A stretch of DNA of 64,000 bases from an uncultured Eubacteriales bacterium (GTDB lineage Bacteria > Bacillota > Clostridia > Christensenellales > Aristaeellaceae): NCBI GenBank assembly GCA_902799045.1, contig CADBZH010000003.1, forward strand, positions 1-64,000, written 5' to 3'. Below, piece by piece: positions 1 to 9,217 of this stretch (position 1 is the stretch's first letter; each line of letters opens with the position of its first letter). Below the pieces are notes generated by a model that had not been told where the DNA came from, did not search any database, and saw only the letters and a program-made list of their open reading frames with translations. Position numbers and translations under genes: made by a program.

Positions 1-2
1 CC

Positions 3-2729
3 GTGCGCCCGGAGACCTCCATCGCCCAGAGCAGCCTGTTCACCGGCGCGGTGCACGAGCCGCAGATGTTCTCCGAGCTCAAGAAGGAGATCGCCAGCGT
101 CGACCGCATCGACATGCTGGTGTCCTTCATCAAGTGGAGCGGCCTGCGGCTGATCCTCGAAGACCTGGAGGCGTTCGCCCGGCGGGGCGGGGAGCTGCGC
201 ATCATCACCACGTCCTACATGGGCGCGACGGACGTCAAGGCCGTGGAGGCGCTGGCCCAGCTGCCGAACGCACGCATCAAGGTCAGTTATGACACCAAGC
301 GCACGCGCCTGCACGCAAAGACCTATGTGTTCTACCGGGAGACCGGCTTCACGACGGCCTATGTGGGCTCGTCGAACCTGTCCAATGCCGCCATTTCCAG
401 CGGCCTGGAATGGAACGTGAAGGTCACGGCGAAGGACCTGCCCGCGACGATCCGCAAGATCGCCGCCACCTTTGACACCTACTGGCATTCGGACGAGTTC
501 GAGTTCTACAGCCCGGACATGCGGCCACGGCTGGTGGAGGCGCTCAAGGCCGAGCACTACGACCGGGAGCATCCCCAATTCCTGTTCGACATCCGGCCCT
601 ATCCCTATCAGCAGGAGATCCTGGACAAGCTGCTGGCCGAGCGCGAGGTGCGCGGCTCGTTCCGCAACCTGATCGTCGCCGCCACCGGCACGGGCAAGAC
701 CGTGATCGCCGCCTTCGACTATCGCCGCTTCTGTAAACAGAATCTCGGCAAAACCAACCGTCTGCTGTTCATCGCCCATAGAGAAGAAATATTGAAGCAG
801 AGCCAGGCGACCTTCGCCGGAGTGCTGAAGGACGTCAACTTCGGTGAGCTCTATGTGGGGAATTATCGCCCGGAGAGCCTGGAGCATCTGTTCGTGTCGG
901 TGCAGACGCTGAACTCCCAGGCGCTGGATCAGCGGTTCCCTGCCGATTACTACGACTATATCGTCATCGACGAATCCCACCATGCGGCGGCGCACAGCTA
1001 TGGCCGGGCGCTGGAGTATTTCCAGCCGAAGGTGCTGCTGGGCCTGACCGCCACGCCGGAGCGCATGGACGGCCAGGACATCTACAAGTATTTCGACCGA
1101 CGCATCGCGGCGGAGATCCGCCTGCCGGAGGCCATCAACCGCAAGCTGCTGTGCCCGTTCCAGTATTTCGGCGTGTCGGACACCGTGGACCTGAACGACC
1201 TGCGCTGGGTGCGAGGCGGGTATGACCGGGCGGAGCTGAGCAATCTGTACACGCTCAGCCAGGGCGTGGCGGAGAAGCGCGCCGACCACATCCTGCGCAG
1301 CATGGATCGGTATGTGACCGACATGAATGATGTCCGCGCCTTGGGGTTCTGTGTGTCCATCGAGCACGCGCGGTTCATGGCGGACTACTTCAACCGCTGC
1401 GGCGTGCCGGCGCTGGCGCTGACCGGCGACAGTCGGGACGACGTGCGCGCCTCCGCCCAGGAGAGGCTGATCAATGGCGAGCTGCGGGTGCTGTTCGTGG
1501 TGGATATCTATAACGAAGGCGTGGACATCCCCGAGGTGAACACGGTGCTGTTCCTTCGGCCCACGGAATCGCTGACGATCTTCCTCCAGCAGCTGGGGCG
1601 CGGCCTGCGCCTGGCCGAGGGGAAGGAATGTCTCACCGTGCTGGACTTCATCGGCGCGGCCAACCGCAAGTACAACTTCGAGGAGAAGTTCGCCGCGCTG
1701 CTGGACTGTCTGTGCCGAAGGGCTGCTACATCCAGCTGGAGAAGAAGGCGTCGCAGATCATCCTCACCAACATCCGCCAGAGCTATGGTTTCCGGGCGGG
1801 GCTGGTCAGCCGCATCGCGTCCTTCGAGGAGGACAGCGGCCTGCCGCTGACGCTGGAGAACTTCCTAACGTATCACCACATGGACGTGCGCACGATCTAC
1901 GCCAAGTTCAGCTTCGCCCGGTTGTGCGCCGAGGCTGGCGTGCGGGAGAGCTTCACCGAGCCGGTGGAGGACGTGCTGACCAAGGCGTTCAGCCGGCTGT
2001 GCGCCATCGACTCCCGGCGCTGGATCGGCTTCCTGCTGGAACGAGGTGGACTTCCCTGCCCTGGGAGATAACGAGAAGCGGATGCTCAATATGTTCTATG
2101 TGACCGTTTGGCAGGAGGTCATCGAGGATTTCAGCGCGGATGCGGTGTGGGATAGACTGTATGCGCTGGCGGACAATCCGGTGATGTTGGGCGAGCTGAT
2201 CGAGCTGCTGAAATACAAGCTGAATCATATTGATTTCATCGATGCCCCGGCGGACCTGCCCTACGATTGCCCGCTGGACGTGCACTGTTCCTACACCCGA
2301 GATCAACTCCTCCTCGCGCTGGATTTCATGAAGCCCAAGACCCTGCGAGAGGGCGTGAAGTGGCTTAACGACAAGCAGACCGACGTGCTGCTGATTACGC
2401 TGAACAAGTCGGATAAGGAGTATTCGCCCACGACCATGTACAACGATTACTCCATCAACTCCCGGCTGTTCCACTGGCAGAGCCAGTCCACCACTAACGC
2501 CGATTCGCCCACCGGCCAGCGGTATATCCACCACAAGGCCCGAGGCAGCCATGTGCTGCTGTTCGTCCGGGAGACCAAGAGCGACGCCTGCGGAGCCGCG
2601 CCGTATACCTTCCTCGGCACGGCGGATTACGTCAGCCACACCGGCAGCCGCCCCATGAACATCGTGTGGCAGCTGCATCAGGAGATCCCTGCGAAGTTCC
2701 TGAGGAAGACACAGCAGGTGATGGGATAG
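3..2729 (+). pseudogene. PLD-nuclease / SF2 helicase / DUF3427 protein, frameshifted and 5'-truncated by the window edge
   Basis: The gene is read in three pieces. Positions 3 to about 1710 encode a phospholipase-D-like domain ([10 protein letters not shown] followed by GSSNLSNAA) and a superfamily 2 helicase core with Walker A AATGTGKT, a DESH box and the motif VI segment QLGRGLRL. About 1712-2040 continues one base out of frame ([13 protein letters not shown] and onward). About 2043-2729 returns to the first frame with a DUF3427-like C-terminus. The two shifts cancel, so this is one gene with two small indels, or two assembly errors. The segment before VPKGCYIQL also seems shorter than I expect for the family. 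The true start is probably upstream of the window. Such proteins are nucleic-acid helicase-nucleases common in defence islands, which fits the adjoining type I restriction locus. Confidence 0.8.
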
Positions 2730-2756
2730 ACACTTTGCTACTGCTAATGATATAAT
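2727..2756 (+). promoter_or_regulatory. Probable promoter of the type I RM operon
   Basis: A TAGACA -35-like box at 2727-2732 lies 18 nt before a perfect TATAAT at 2751-2756. The hsdM start follows 43 nt later. It overlaps the 3' end of the helicase gene, so the RM locus can be transcribed independently. Confidence 0.5.
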
Positions 2757-2798
2757 ATGGGTATACTATTCTGTTTGTGCATATGGATGTGACGTACT

Positions 2799-4343
2799 AT
2801 GGAAAACAAGCGAAGCCATCAGAGTAATGATATGACTACAGTAGTAAATGCTGCAGCGGAAACCTCCGCCAATCAGCTCTACAACCACCTCTACGAGGCC
2901 TGCAACATCCTACGCGGACCGATCAATCAGGATGACTACAAATCCTATGTCATCCCGATCCTGTTCTTCAAACGTATTTCAGATGTCTATGACGAGGAGA
3001 CTGCCGAGGCGGAAGAACGGTATGGTGAGGACGTGGCTTTCTATACCGAAGAAGAACTGCACGCCTTTTCCATTCCCGCCGGCGCGCACTGGCAGGACGT
3101 CCGGCAGACCAGCGAGGACGTGGGCACGGCCATCGTGAGCGCCATGATGGCGATTGAGCAGGCCAACCCGGATACGCTGGCCGGCCTGTTCTCATCCTTC
3201 GACGATGCCAACTGGACGGACAAGACCAAGCTGACGGACGAGCGCTTGAAGAACCTGATCGAGCACATGTCCGCCATACGCGTCGGCAACCGGGATTATT
3301 CCGCCGATGTCATGGGCGATGCCTATGAATTCCTGATCAAGAAGTTTGCCGACATGAGCAAGAAGAACGCCGGCGAATTCTACACCCCGCGCTCCATCGT
3401 CAAGCTGATGGTGCGGCTGCTTCAGCCTAGGTCCGGCGAGTCGGTCTATGATCCGGCTTGCGGCACGGGCGGCATGCTGATCGAGGCCATCCGGAACATG
3501 GAGGATCAGCGGGCTTCCTATGGCAAGATCTATGGCCAGGAAAAGAACCTGTCCACCTCGGCCATCGCCCGCATGAACCTGTTTCTGCACGGCGCGCGGG
3601 AGTTCAAAATCATCCGTGAGGACACGCTGCAAAAGCCCCAGTTCATCCAGAACGGTGAATTACAGCGCTTCGACTGCGTGCTGGCCAATCCGCCCTTCGG
3701 ACTGGATAAATGGGGTGCGGAGTACTTCGCCAACGACCAGTGGGGGCGCAACATCTGGGGCTGCCCCTCGGACAGCAATGCGGATTACGCCTGGCTGCAG
3801 CACATGGTCTGCTCCATGAATCCCAGGACCGGCCGCTGTGCGGTGGTCATGCCCCAGGGCGTGCTGTTCCATGGCGGGGCCGAGGGCAAGATGCGTCAGA
3901 AGCTGATCGAGTCGGACATCCTGGAGTGCGTCATCACGCTGGTAGGCAATCTGTTCTACGGCGCGGGCGTTTCGGCCTGCATACTGTTTATGAACAACAA
4001 CAAGCCTGCCGCCCATCGGGGGAAGGTGTGCATGATCGACGCCACCGGCATCTACACCGCCCAGCGGGCCAAGAACGTCATGACCGAGGCGGACACGGAC
4101 GCGGTCTACAGGCTGTGGGAGGGCTACGTAAGCATCATCGACCGCTGCGCCGTGGTGGACCTGGAGACCATCGCGGCGAAGGACTACACCCTGTCGGTCA
4201 ACCAGTACATCGAAAAGACGCCTGCGCCGCCCATCGACCCCGCGAAGGTGCGCCGGGAATTCCTCCAGGCGCTGGAGGACGTGAAGGCCGCCGAGGCGCG
4301 GCTCAGGGAACTGTTGCAGGAGGGAGGCTGGCTCGATGAGTAA
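2799..4343 (+). CDS. hsdM: Type I restriction-modification DNA methyltransferase subunit (HsdM, first copy)
   Basis: This 514-residue N6-adenine methyltransferase subunit has the HsdM N-terminal helical region (residues about 20-160). The SAM-binding motif I DPACGTGGM and the catalytic motif IV NPPF lie in the middle, and a C-terminal coiled region contacts HsdS. With HsdS it methylates the recognition sequence, and with HsdR it forms the restriction complex. The ATG at 2799 was chosen because it gives the usual family N-terminus; the ribosome-binding site is weak, and an in-frame ATG at 2832 is possible. Its last 8 bases overlap the next gene, a second and clearly different HsdM, so the two are translationally coupled. 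All catalytic motifs are intact. Confidence 0.93.
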   Translation: MENKRSHQSNDMTTVVNAAAETSANQLYNHLYEACNILRGPINQDDYKSYVIPILFFKRISDVYDEETAEAEERYGEDVAFYTEEELHAFSIPAGAHWQDVRQTSEDVGTAIVSAMMAIEQANPDTLAGLFSSFDDANWTDKTKLTDERLKNLIEHMSAIRVGNRDYSADVMGDAYEFLIKKFADMSKKNAGEFYTPRSIVKLMVRLLQPRSGESVYDPACGTGGMLIEAIRNMEDQRASYGKIYGQEKNLSTSAIARMNLFLHGAREFKIIREDTLQKPQFIQNGELQRFDCVLANPPFGLDKWGAEYFANDQWGRNIWGCPSDSNADYAWLQHMVCSMNPRTGRCAVVMPQGVLFHGGAEGKMRQKLIESDILECVITLVGNLFYGAGVSACILFMNNNKPAAHRGKVCMIDATGIYTAQRAKNVMTEADTDAVYRLWEGYVSIIDRCAVVDLETIAAKDYTLSVNQYIEKTPAPPIDPAKVRREFLQALEDVKAAEARLRELLQEGGWLDE

Positions 4344-5856
4344 TCGCATCACGCTGGAGGAACTGGAGTCCTATCTATGGCAGTCCGCCGTGCTGCTGCG
4401 CACGAATATCGACGCCGGCTCCTACAAGCAGTACATCTTCCCGCTGATGTTCTTCAAGCGCATCTGCGACGTTTACGATGAAGAAACCCAGGCCGCCGTG
4501 GAAAAGTACGGCGACGATGTGGAATTCTATCCCGAGGAAGAGCTGCATACGTTCATCGTGCCCAGGGGGCATCACTGGCGGGACGTGCGCCAGGTGACCG
4601 AGGACGTGGGTCAGGCCATCGTAGCGGCGTTCCGAGCCATCGAGAAGGAAAACGGCGAGCTGCTCACCGGCATATTCGGCGACGGCGCCTGGACCAACAA
4701 GAACCGCCTGCCGGACCGGCTGCTCAAGGATCTGCTGGAGCACTTCTCCTCCCGGACGCTGTCCCTGGCCAACTGCCCCGAGGACGAGCTCGGCCAAGGC
4801 TATGAGTATCTGATCAAGAAGTTTGCCGACGACAGCGGCCACACCGCCCAGGAATTCTACACCAACCGCACCGTGGTACACCTGATGACGGAGATCCTCC
4901 AGCCCCAGTCCGGGGAATCCATCTACGATCCTACCTGCGGCAGCGCCGGCATGCTCATCAGCTGCATTGCTCACCTGAAAGCGCGCGGGCAGGAGTGGCG
5001 CAACGTCCACGTCTATGGCCAGGAGATCAACGCGCTGACCTCGGCCATCGGGCGGATGAATCTGTTCCTGCACGGCGTGGAGGACTTCCACATCGTCAAC
5101 GACGACACCCTGAAAAACCCAGCCTTCATCAAAAACGGCCAGCTGATGCAGTTCGACCTGGTGCTGGCCAATCCGCCCTACTCCATCAAGCAGTGGGACC
5201 GGGCAGCGTTCGAGGGCGATAAATACGGTCGGAACTTCCTCGGCACGCCGCCCCAGGGCCGTGCGGACTATGCCTTCTTCCAGCACATCCTCAAGAGCAT
5301 GAAGCCGGATACCGGCCGCTGCGCGATACTGTTCCCGCACGGGGTGCTGTTCCGGAATGAGGAAGCCTCGATGCGAGAGAAGCTGATCAAGAGTGATCTG
5401 GTGGATTGCGTCATTGGTCTCGGCCCGAACCTGTTCTTCAACGCGCCGATGGAGGCCTGTGTCGTCATCTGCCGGATGCCGGGCAGCAAACCAGCGGCGC
5501 ACAAGGGAAAGATTTTGCTGATCAACGCCGTAAACGAAGTCACCCGCAAGAACGCCCAAAGCTACCTGGAAGATCACCACATCCGCAGGATTGCCGATGC
5601 CTATAACAGTTATGCGGACATTGAGGGCTTTGCGCGTTTGATCGCCATTGAGGATACGGAGAAATACAATTATTCCCTCAGCATACCGCTGTACATCAGC
5701 GCGCCGGTGGAAGAAAACCCGGAGGAGCTGAAGAACCTGGATCAATGGCACGCGGATTGGCTGGCCAGCAGCTATGAGATGCACGAGGAATACGACGAAT
5801 TGCTGTCCATGCTGGGAATGGGAGGTGAGATGGATGCCGAAAGTGAAGCTGAATGA
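4336..5856 (+). CDS. hsdM: Type I restriction-modification DNA methyltransferase subunit (HsdM, second copy)
   Basis: This is a second complete HsdM of 506 residues with motif I DPTCGSAGM and catalytic NPPY. Its N-terminus (IFPLMFFKRICDVYDEE) aligns with the first copy, but the proteins are too diverged to be a recent duplication. A strong GGAGG lies just upstream, inside the end of the first hsdM. Its 3' end overlaps the start of the half-length hsdS. Most type I loci encode one HsdM used as two identical subunits. Two adjacent intact genes suggest either a heteromeric methyltransferase or two systems merged at one locus. Confidence 0.92.
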   Translation: MSNRITLEELESYLWQSAVLLRTNIDAGSYKQYIFPLMFFKRICDVYDEETQAAVEKYGDDVEFYPEEELHTFIVPRGHHWRDVRQVTEDVGQAIVAAFRAIEKENGELLTGIFGDGAWTNKNRLPDRLLKDLLEHFSSRTLSLANCPEDELGQGYEYLIKKFADDSGHTAQEFYTNRTVVHLMTEILQPQSGESIYDPTCGSAGMLISCIAHLKARGQEWRNVHVYGQEINALTSAIGRMNLFLHGVEDFHIVNDDTLKNPAFIKNGQLMQFDLVLANPPYSIKQWDRAAFEGDKYGRNFLGTPPQGRADYAFFQHILKSMKPDTGRCAILFPHGVLFRNEEASMREKLIKSDLVDCVIGLGPNLFFNAPMEACVVICRMPGSKPAAHKGKILLINAVNEVTRKNAQSYLEDHHIRRIADAYNSYADIEGFARLIAIEDTEKYNYSLSIPLYISAPVEENPEELKNLDQWHADWLASSYEMHEEYDELLSMLGMGGEMDAESEAE

Positions 5857-6409
5857 TGTGGCCATCGAATGCAGGGAAACCATCAAGGGCGAGACCGGCT
5901 TGCCGGTCGTGGGCCTGGAACACCTGATTCCCGGAGAGGTTTGCCTGACCCAGTGGAGCGAGGATTCCGATAACACCTTCACCAAGCGATTCCGCAAGGG
6001 ACAGGTGCTGTTTGGCCGCCGTCGGGCCTATTTGAAGAAAGCCGCCGTCGTGCCCTTTGACGGCATCTGCTCCGGCGATATCACGGTCATCGCTGCCAAG
6101 CCGGACGTGTTGGAGCCGGAACTGCTGCCCTTTATCATCCAGAACGACGCGCTATTCGATTATGCCGTCGGGCACTCCGCCGGCTCCCTCTCGCCGCGCG
6201 TGAAGTGGGAGCATCTGAAAAACTATGAATTCCAGCTGCCCGACAGGGCGCAGCAGCGCGAGCTTGCCCGCCTGCTGTGGGCGGTGGAGGACGCCAGGAG
6301 GGCCTATCAAACGCTGATCCAGTGGTCAGAGGAGCTCGTGAAATCGCAATTTCCCTTTGGCTTAACAGAATGTGCTTTCTCTGATTCTGGGTTCAGGGGG
6401 TGTGCATAA
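5834..6409 (+). CDS. hsdS: Half-length type I specificity subunit (single target-recognition domain HsdS)
   Basis: The product is 191 residues, about half of a normal HsdS. It contains one target-recognition domain (roughly residues 1-140) and the following conserved helix ending in EELVKSQF. The next codons encode an unrelated tail of about 18 residues. The ATG at 5834 was chosen because GGAGGTGAG stands 5 nt upstream; a longer reading frame starts inside hsdM in an unlikely composition. The stop overlaps the next start. The break falls exactly at the SQF codons where the downstream hsdS carries its 22-nt repeat, so the second half was probably lost by recombination there. Half-S proteins can sometimes dimerise to restore function; whether this one does is not known. 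Confidence 0.8.
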   Translation: MPKVKLNDVAIECRETIKGETGLPVVGLEHLIPGEVCLTQWSEDSDNTFTKRFRKGQVLFGRRRAYLKKAAVVPFDGICSGDITVIAAKPDVLEPELLPFIIQNDALFDYAVGHSAGSLSPRVKWEHLKNYEFQLPDRAQQRELARLLWAVEDARRAYQTLIQWSEELVKSQFPFGLTECAFSDSGFRGCA

Positions 6410-7536
6410 TGGCTAAATACCGCTTTGATGAAATTGCTATCAACAGCATCGAAAAGAAGAAGCCTGTTGAGGAAGATCGTTTTACCTATATTGGCCTTGA
6501 ACACTTGGATTCCGGTTGTCTAACTGTTTCACGGTATGGCTCTGACGTTGCACCAGTTGGTGAAAAACTGGTCATGCACAAGGGTGATGTGCTATTCGGA
6601 AAACGGCGCGCTTATCAGAAAAAGGTTGCAATAGCGCCGTTTGATGGCATATTCTCTGCTCATGGGATGGTACTCCGTCCAAAGGAAGAAGTGGTAGATA
6701 AGGGATTCTTTCCGCTGTTTATCAGCTCGGATTATTTCCTGAACGCCGCCATACAGATTTCTGTTGGCTCGCTCTCTCCAACAATAAACTGGAAGGACTT
6801 GAGGGAACTTGAATTTGAATTGCCAGATTTAGCCACACAACGGAGACTATCTTCTGTGCTGTGGGCTATGAATGATACTGTAGAGGCGTATAAGCGATTA
6901 ATCGGAAGAACAGATGAACTTGTCAAGTCGCAATTTATCGCGGAGTTTGGCGATCCTGCAATCAATCCACGGCAATATCCTTTGGCACGATTAGCTGATC
7001 TTGGGGAACTGAATAGAGGTGTTTCAAAAGCTCGTCCCCGAAATCTGCCAGAATTGCTTGGTGGTCCATATCCACTAATACAAACAGGTGAGATTACAGC
7101 TGCGGAATTGTATATAGACCATTATGAAAACACATACTCAGAACTTGGCTTGGCACAGAGTAAAATATGGCCAGCCGGCACATTATGTATTACTATTGCT
7201 GCGAATATTGCTCAGACCGCTATACTTGGATTTGATTCCTGTTTTCCTGACAGTGTAGTCGGTTTCATACCAAGTGGCGATGTGTCCCAGGTTTATTTGC
7301 ATTACTGGTTTAGTTTCTTTCAGAAGGTATTGGAGGAACAAGCTCCACAGGTTGCTCAGCGTAACATCAATCTCAAGATACTAAGTGATCTGAAGATAAT
7401 AGTGCCTCCAAAGGATCAACAGATAAGATTTGAAGGCTTCGTAAGCCAGCTCGACAAATCAAAATTTGCGGCCAAGCGTGCCCTCGAAAACCTTCAGGCG
7501 ACCCAGAAGGCGTTAATCAGAAAGTACCTCGGATAG
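6409..7536 (+). CDS. hsdS: Type I restriction-modification specificity subunit (full-length HsdS, expressed copy)
   Basis: This 375-residue specificity subunit has two target-recognition domains, each followed by a conserved helical spacer: TRD1 about residues 1-150 with spacer ending ELVKSQFIAEFG, and TRD2 about 181-335 with spacer QLDKSKFAAKRAL. TRD1 resembles the half-length HsdS just upstream. TRD2 is flanked by two 22-nt sequences (6928-6949 and 7447-7468) that recur around the silent cassette after the recombinase. A GTG at 6400 is in frame, but ATG 6409 behind a G-rich site is preferred. Base composition is distinctly more AT-rich than in hsdM, as expected for an exchangeable specificity gene. 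Confidence 0.92.
   Translation: MAKYRFDEIAINSIEKKKPVEEDRFTYIGLEHLDSGCLTVSRYGSDVAPVGEKLVMHKGDVLFGKRRAYQKKVAIAPFDGIFSAHGMVLRPKEEVVDKGFFPLFISSDYFLNAAIQISVGSLSPTINWKDLRELEFELPDLATQRRLSSVLWAMNDTVEAYKRLIGRTDELVKSQFIAEFGDPAINPRQYPLARLADLGELNRGVSKARPRNLPELLGGPYPLIQTGEITAAELYIDHYENTYSELGLAQSKIWPAGTLCITIAANIAQTAILGFDSCFPDSVVGFIPSGDVSQVYLHYWFSFFQKVLEEQAPQVAQRNINLKILSDLKIIVPPKDQQIRFEGFVSQLDKSKFAAKRALENLQATQKALIRKYLG
6928..6949 (+). repeat. Left boundary repeat of TRD2, active copy
   Basis: A 22-nt sequence beginning TCGCAATTTATCGCGG encodes SQFIAEF in hsdS. It is identical to 8593-8614, same orientation and same reading frame. The first 9 bases also occur at 6344-6352, at the point where the half-length hsdS is truncated. 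Confidence 0.85.
7447..7468 (+). repeat. Right boundary repeat of TRD2, active copy
   Basis: A 22-nt sequence beginning CAGCTCGACAAATCAAAA encodes QLDKSKF plus one base. It is identical to 9112-9133. It starts 519 nt after the left boundary repeat, exactly the same distance as in the silent cassette. Confidence 0.85.
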
Positions 7537-7597
7537 GCTTGAACCGTGTGAGAGACCCAGTTATGCTATACATAGTATAAAATAGGAGGGGTATCTC

Positions 7598-8581
7598 ATG
7601 CGGAATGAACTAATCTTAAGAATTGAAACGGCCATGGCGGCGTTGCTGTCTACGGGACAACTCGCCGCCTTGCATCGTGTGCTGGTCAATGAGACGGCAG
7701 AACTGGACATTGACACTGCTTCATGCGGGGATCACACCGCACGGGTGGATTTCCTCGCGTCCTTCCTCTCTGCCAAGCGTGTGGAGGGATGCTCGGAAAA
7801 GACCATTCGGTATTATCAAACCACGCTGGAGAAGATGATTGCCGCCATGGGGAAGCCCGTGCAGGCCATGTCCACCGATGATCTGCGCCAGTATCTGGAT
7901 AATTACCAGAGCCAAAGCAGCGCCGGAAAGGTCACCATCGACAACATGCGCCGCGTGCTTTCTTCTTTTTTTGCCTGGTTGGAAGATGAGGATTACATTG
8001 TGAAGAGCCCAATGCGGAGAATACATAAGGTCAAGACCGTCAAGACGGTAAAGACCACCTACTCCGATGAAGCACTGGAGATTATGCGCGATGGCTGTGA
8101 AACCCTGCGCGATCTGGCGATCATCGACCTGCTGGCTTCCACCGGTATGCGCGTGGGTGAGCTGGTGCACCTGAACCGGGCGGATATCGACTTTGACAAC
8201 CGGGAGTGCATCGTTTTTGGCAAGGGAGGCAAAGAGCGCAAGGCCTACTTCGATGCCCGGACGAAGATTCACCTTCGACACTACCTGGAAGAGCGCCGGG
8301 ATGAGAACCCGGCGTTGTTTGTCACGCTCCAGCAGCCTTATCGCCGCCTCCAGATCAGCGGTGTAGAAATTCGTCTGCGCGAATTAGGCCGACGCCTCGA
8401 CATTCCCCGCGTCCATCCACACAAATTCCGCAGAACCCTCGCCACCGTCGCCATTGACAAAGGCATGCCCGTGGAACAGGTGCAACAGCTGTTGGGACAT
8501 TCCAAGATCGATACCACGATGCATTATGCCATGGTAAACCAAATGAACGTGAAAGAATCGCACAGGCGGTTTATTGGCTGA
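7598..8581 (+). CDS. Tyrosine recombinase embedded in the hsdS locus
   Basis: This 327-residue XerC/D-like recombinase has a SAM-like core-binding domain (about 45-135) and a catalytic domain (about 150-327). All active-site residues are visible: Arg in STGMRVGEL (about 185), Lys in FGKGGKER, His and Arg in HPHKFRR (about 275 and 278), His in LLGHSKIDTT (about 301) and the Tyr nucleophile in MHYAM (about 310). TAGGAGGGG lies just upstream of the ATG. It sits between the active hsdS and the silent hsdS cassette, so its likely job is to exchange target-recognition domains. It could instead be the integrase of the whole island, but its position argues against that. Confidence 0.93.
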   Translation: MRNELILRIETAMAALLSTGQLAALHRVLVNETAELDIDTASCGDHTARVDFLASFLSAKRVEGCSEKTIRYYQTTLEKMIAAMGKPVQAMSTDDLRQYLDNYQSQSSAGKVTIDNMRRVLSSFFAWLEDEDYIVKSPMRRIHKVKTVKTVKTTYSDEALEIMRDGCETLRDLAIIDLLASTGMRVGELVHLNRADIDFDNRECIVFGKGGKERKAYFDARTKIHLRHYLEERRDENPALFVTLQQPYRRLQISGVEIRLRELGRRLDIPRVHPHKFRRTLATVAIDKGMPVEQVQQLLGHSKIDTTMHYAMVNQMNVKESHRRFIG

Positions 8582-8592
8582 GCGGATTCTAA

Positions 8593-8614
8593 TCGCAATT
8601 TATCGCGGAGTTTG
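8593..8614 (+). repeat. Left boundary repeat, silent cassette
   Basis: Identical 22-nt copy of 6928-6949 and in the same reading frame. The preceding sequence differs, so the identity starts sharply here. Confidence 0.85.
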
Positions 8615-9111
8615 ATACAATTGCAGACGGCTGTGCTTTCATACCACTATCTGATTGCTGTATCAGCATTACGGGTGGCAATACGCCATCCATGAAGCAT
8701 CCTGAATTCTATGGTGGCAATATACCCTTTATTAAATCAGGTGACGTTAAAGAGCATAGCGTCAGTGAGGGCGCTTTATGGCTGACAGAGGCAGCGTTAG
8801 AAAAAACTACAGCAAAACTGCTTCCAGCAGGAACAGTTCTGGTCGTTATAAGGAGCGCTGCATTACAACATGAATTCCATGCTGCAATTGCAGATGTTCC
8901 TGTTGTCATTAACCAAGACATAAAAGGCCTTCAGGCGAAGCAACAGTTTCTACCTGAATACCTTATGTGGGCAATGATCGCCCACGAGGATAAACTGCTG
9001 GGTGGGGTTCAGACGGTTTTGACCAGTCACATTGAAATGAAAGATTTGTTGAGTCTGCCGATTAAAGTTGCGGATATAAAACGGCAACAGGAGTTTTGTG
9101 GCTTTGTCCGT

Positions 9112-9133
9112 CAGCTCGACAAATCAAAATTTG
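9112..9133 (+). repeat. Right boundary repeat, silent cassette
   Basis: Identical 22-nt copy of 7447-7468. Downstream of it the two hsdS ends diverge again (FVAQKTTQLL against FAAKRALENL). Confidence 0.85.
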
Positions 9134-9217
9134 TCGCTCAAAAGACGACCCAACTGCTGCAATCTATGTTATAATATGATTATAGACTCAACGAACATCC
9201 TGAGAGGGGACGAGGAT

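Larger units (their letters stand above)
8593..9174 (+). pseudogene. Silent hsdS cassette (alternative second target-recognition domain)
   Basis: This open frame encodes SQFIAEF, then a different target-recognition domain (about 165 residues), and ends with the conserved QLDKSKF helix. It begins immediately after a TAA (8590-8592), 12 nt past the recombinase stop, with no start codon or ribosome-binding site at its head; the first internal ATG is at 8692. Both edges repeat the edges of TRD2 in the active hsdS. It is therefore a storage copy: swapping it at the repeats would give a full in-frame HsdS with new specificity. The recognition-domain sequence itself is unlike TRD2 of the active gene. 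Confidence 0.85.

Noticed and set aside
7598-8581. Recombinase as the integrase of the whole defence island
   Set aside because: It lies between the active and silent hsdS copies, whose repeats bracket it, and no att-like repeat at the island border is visible. Kept only as an alternative.
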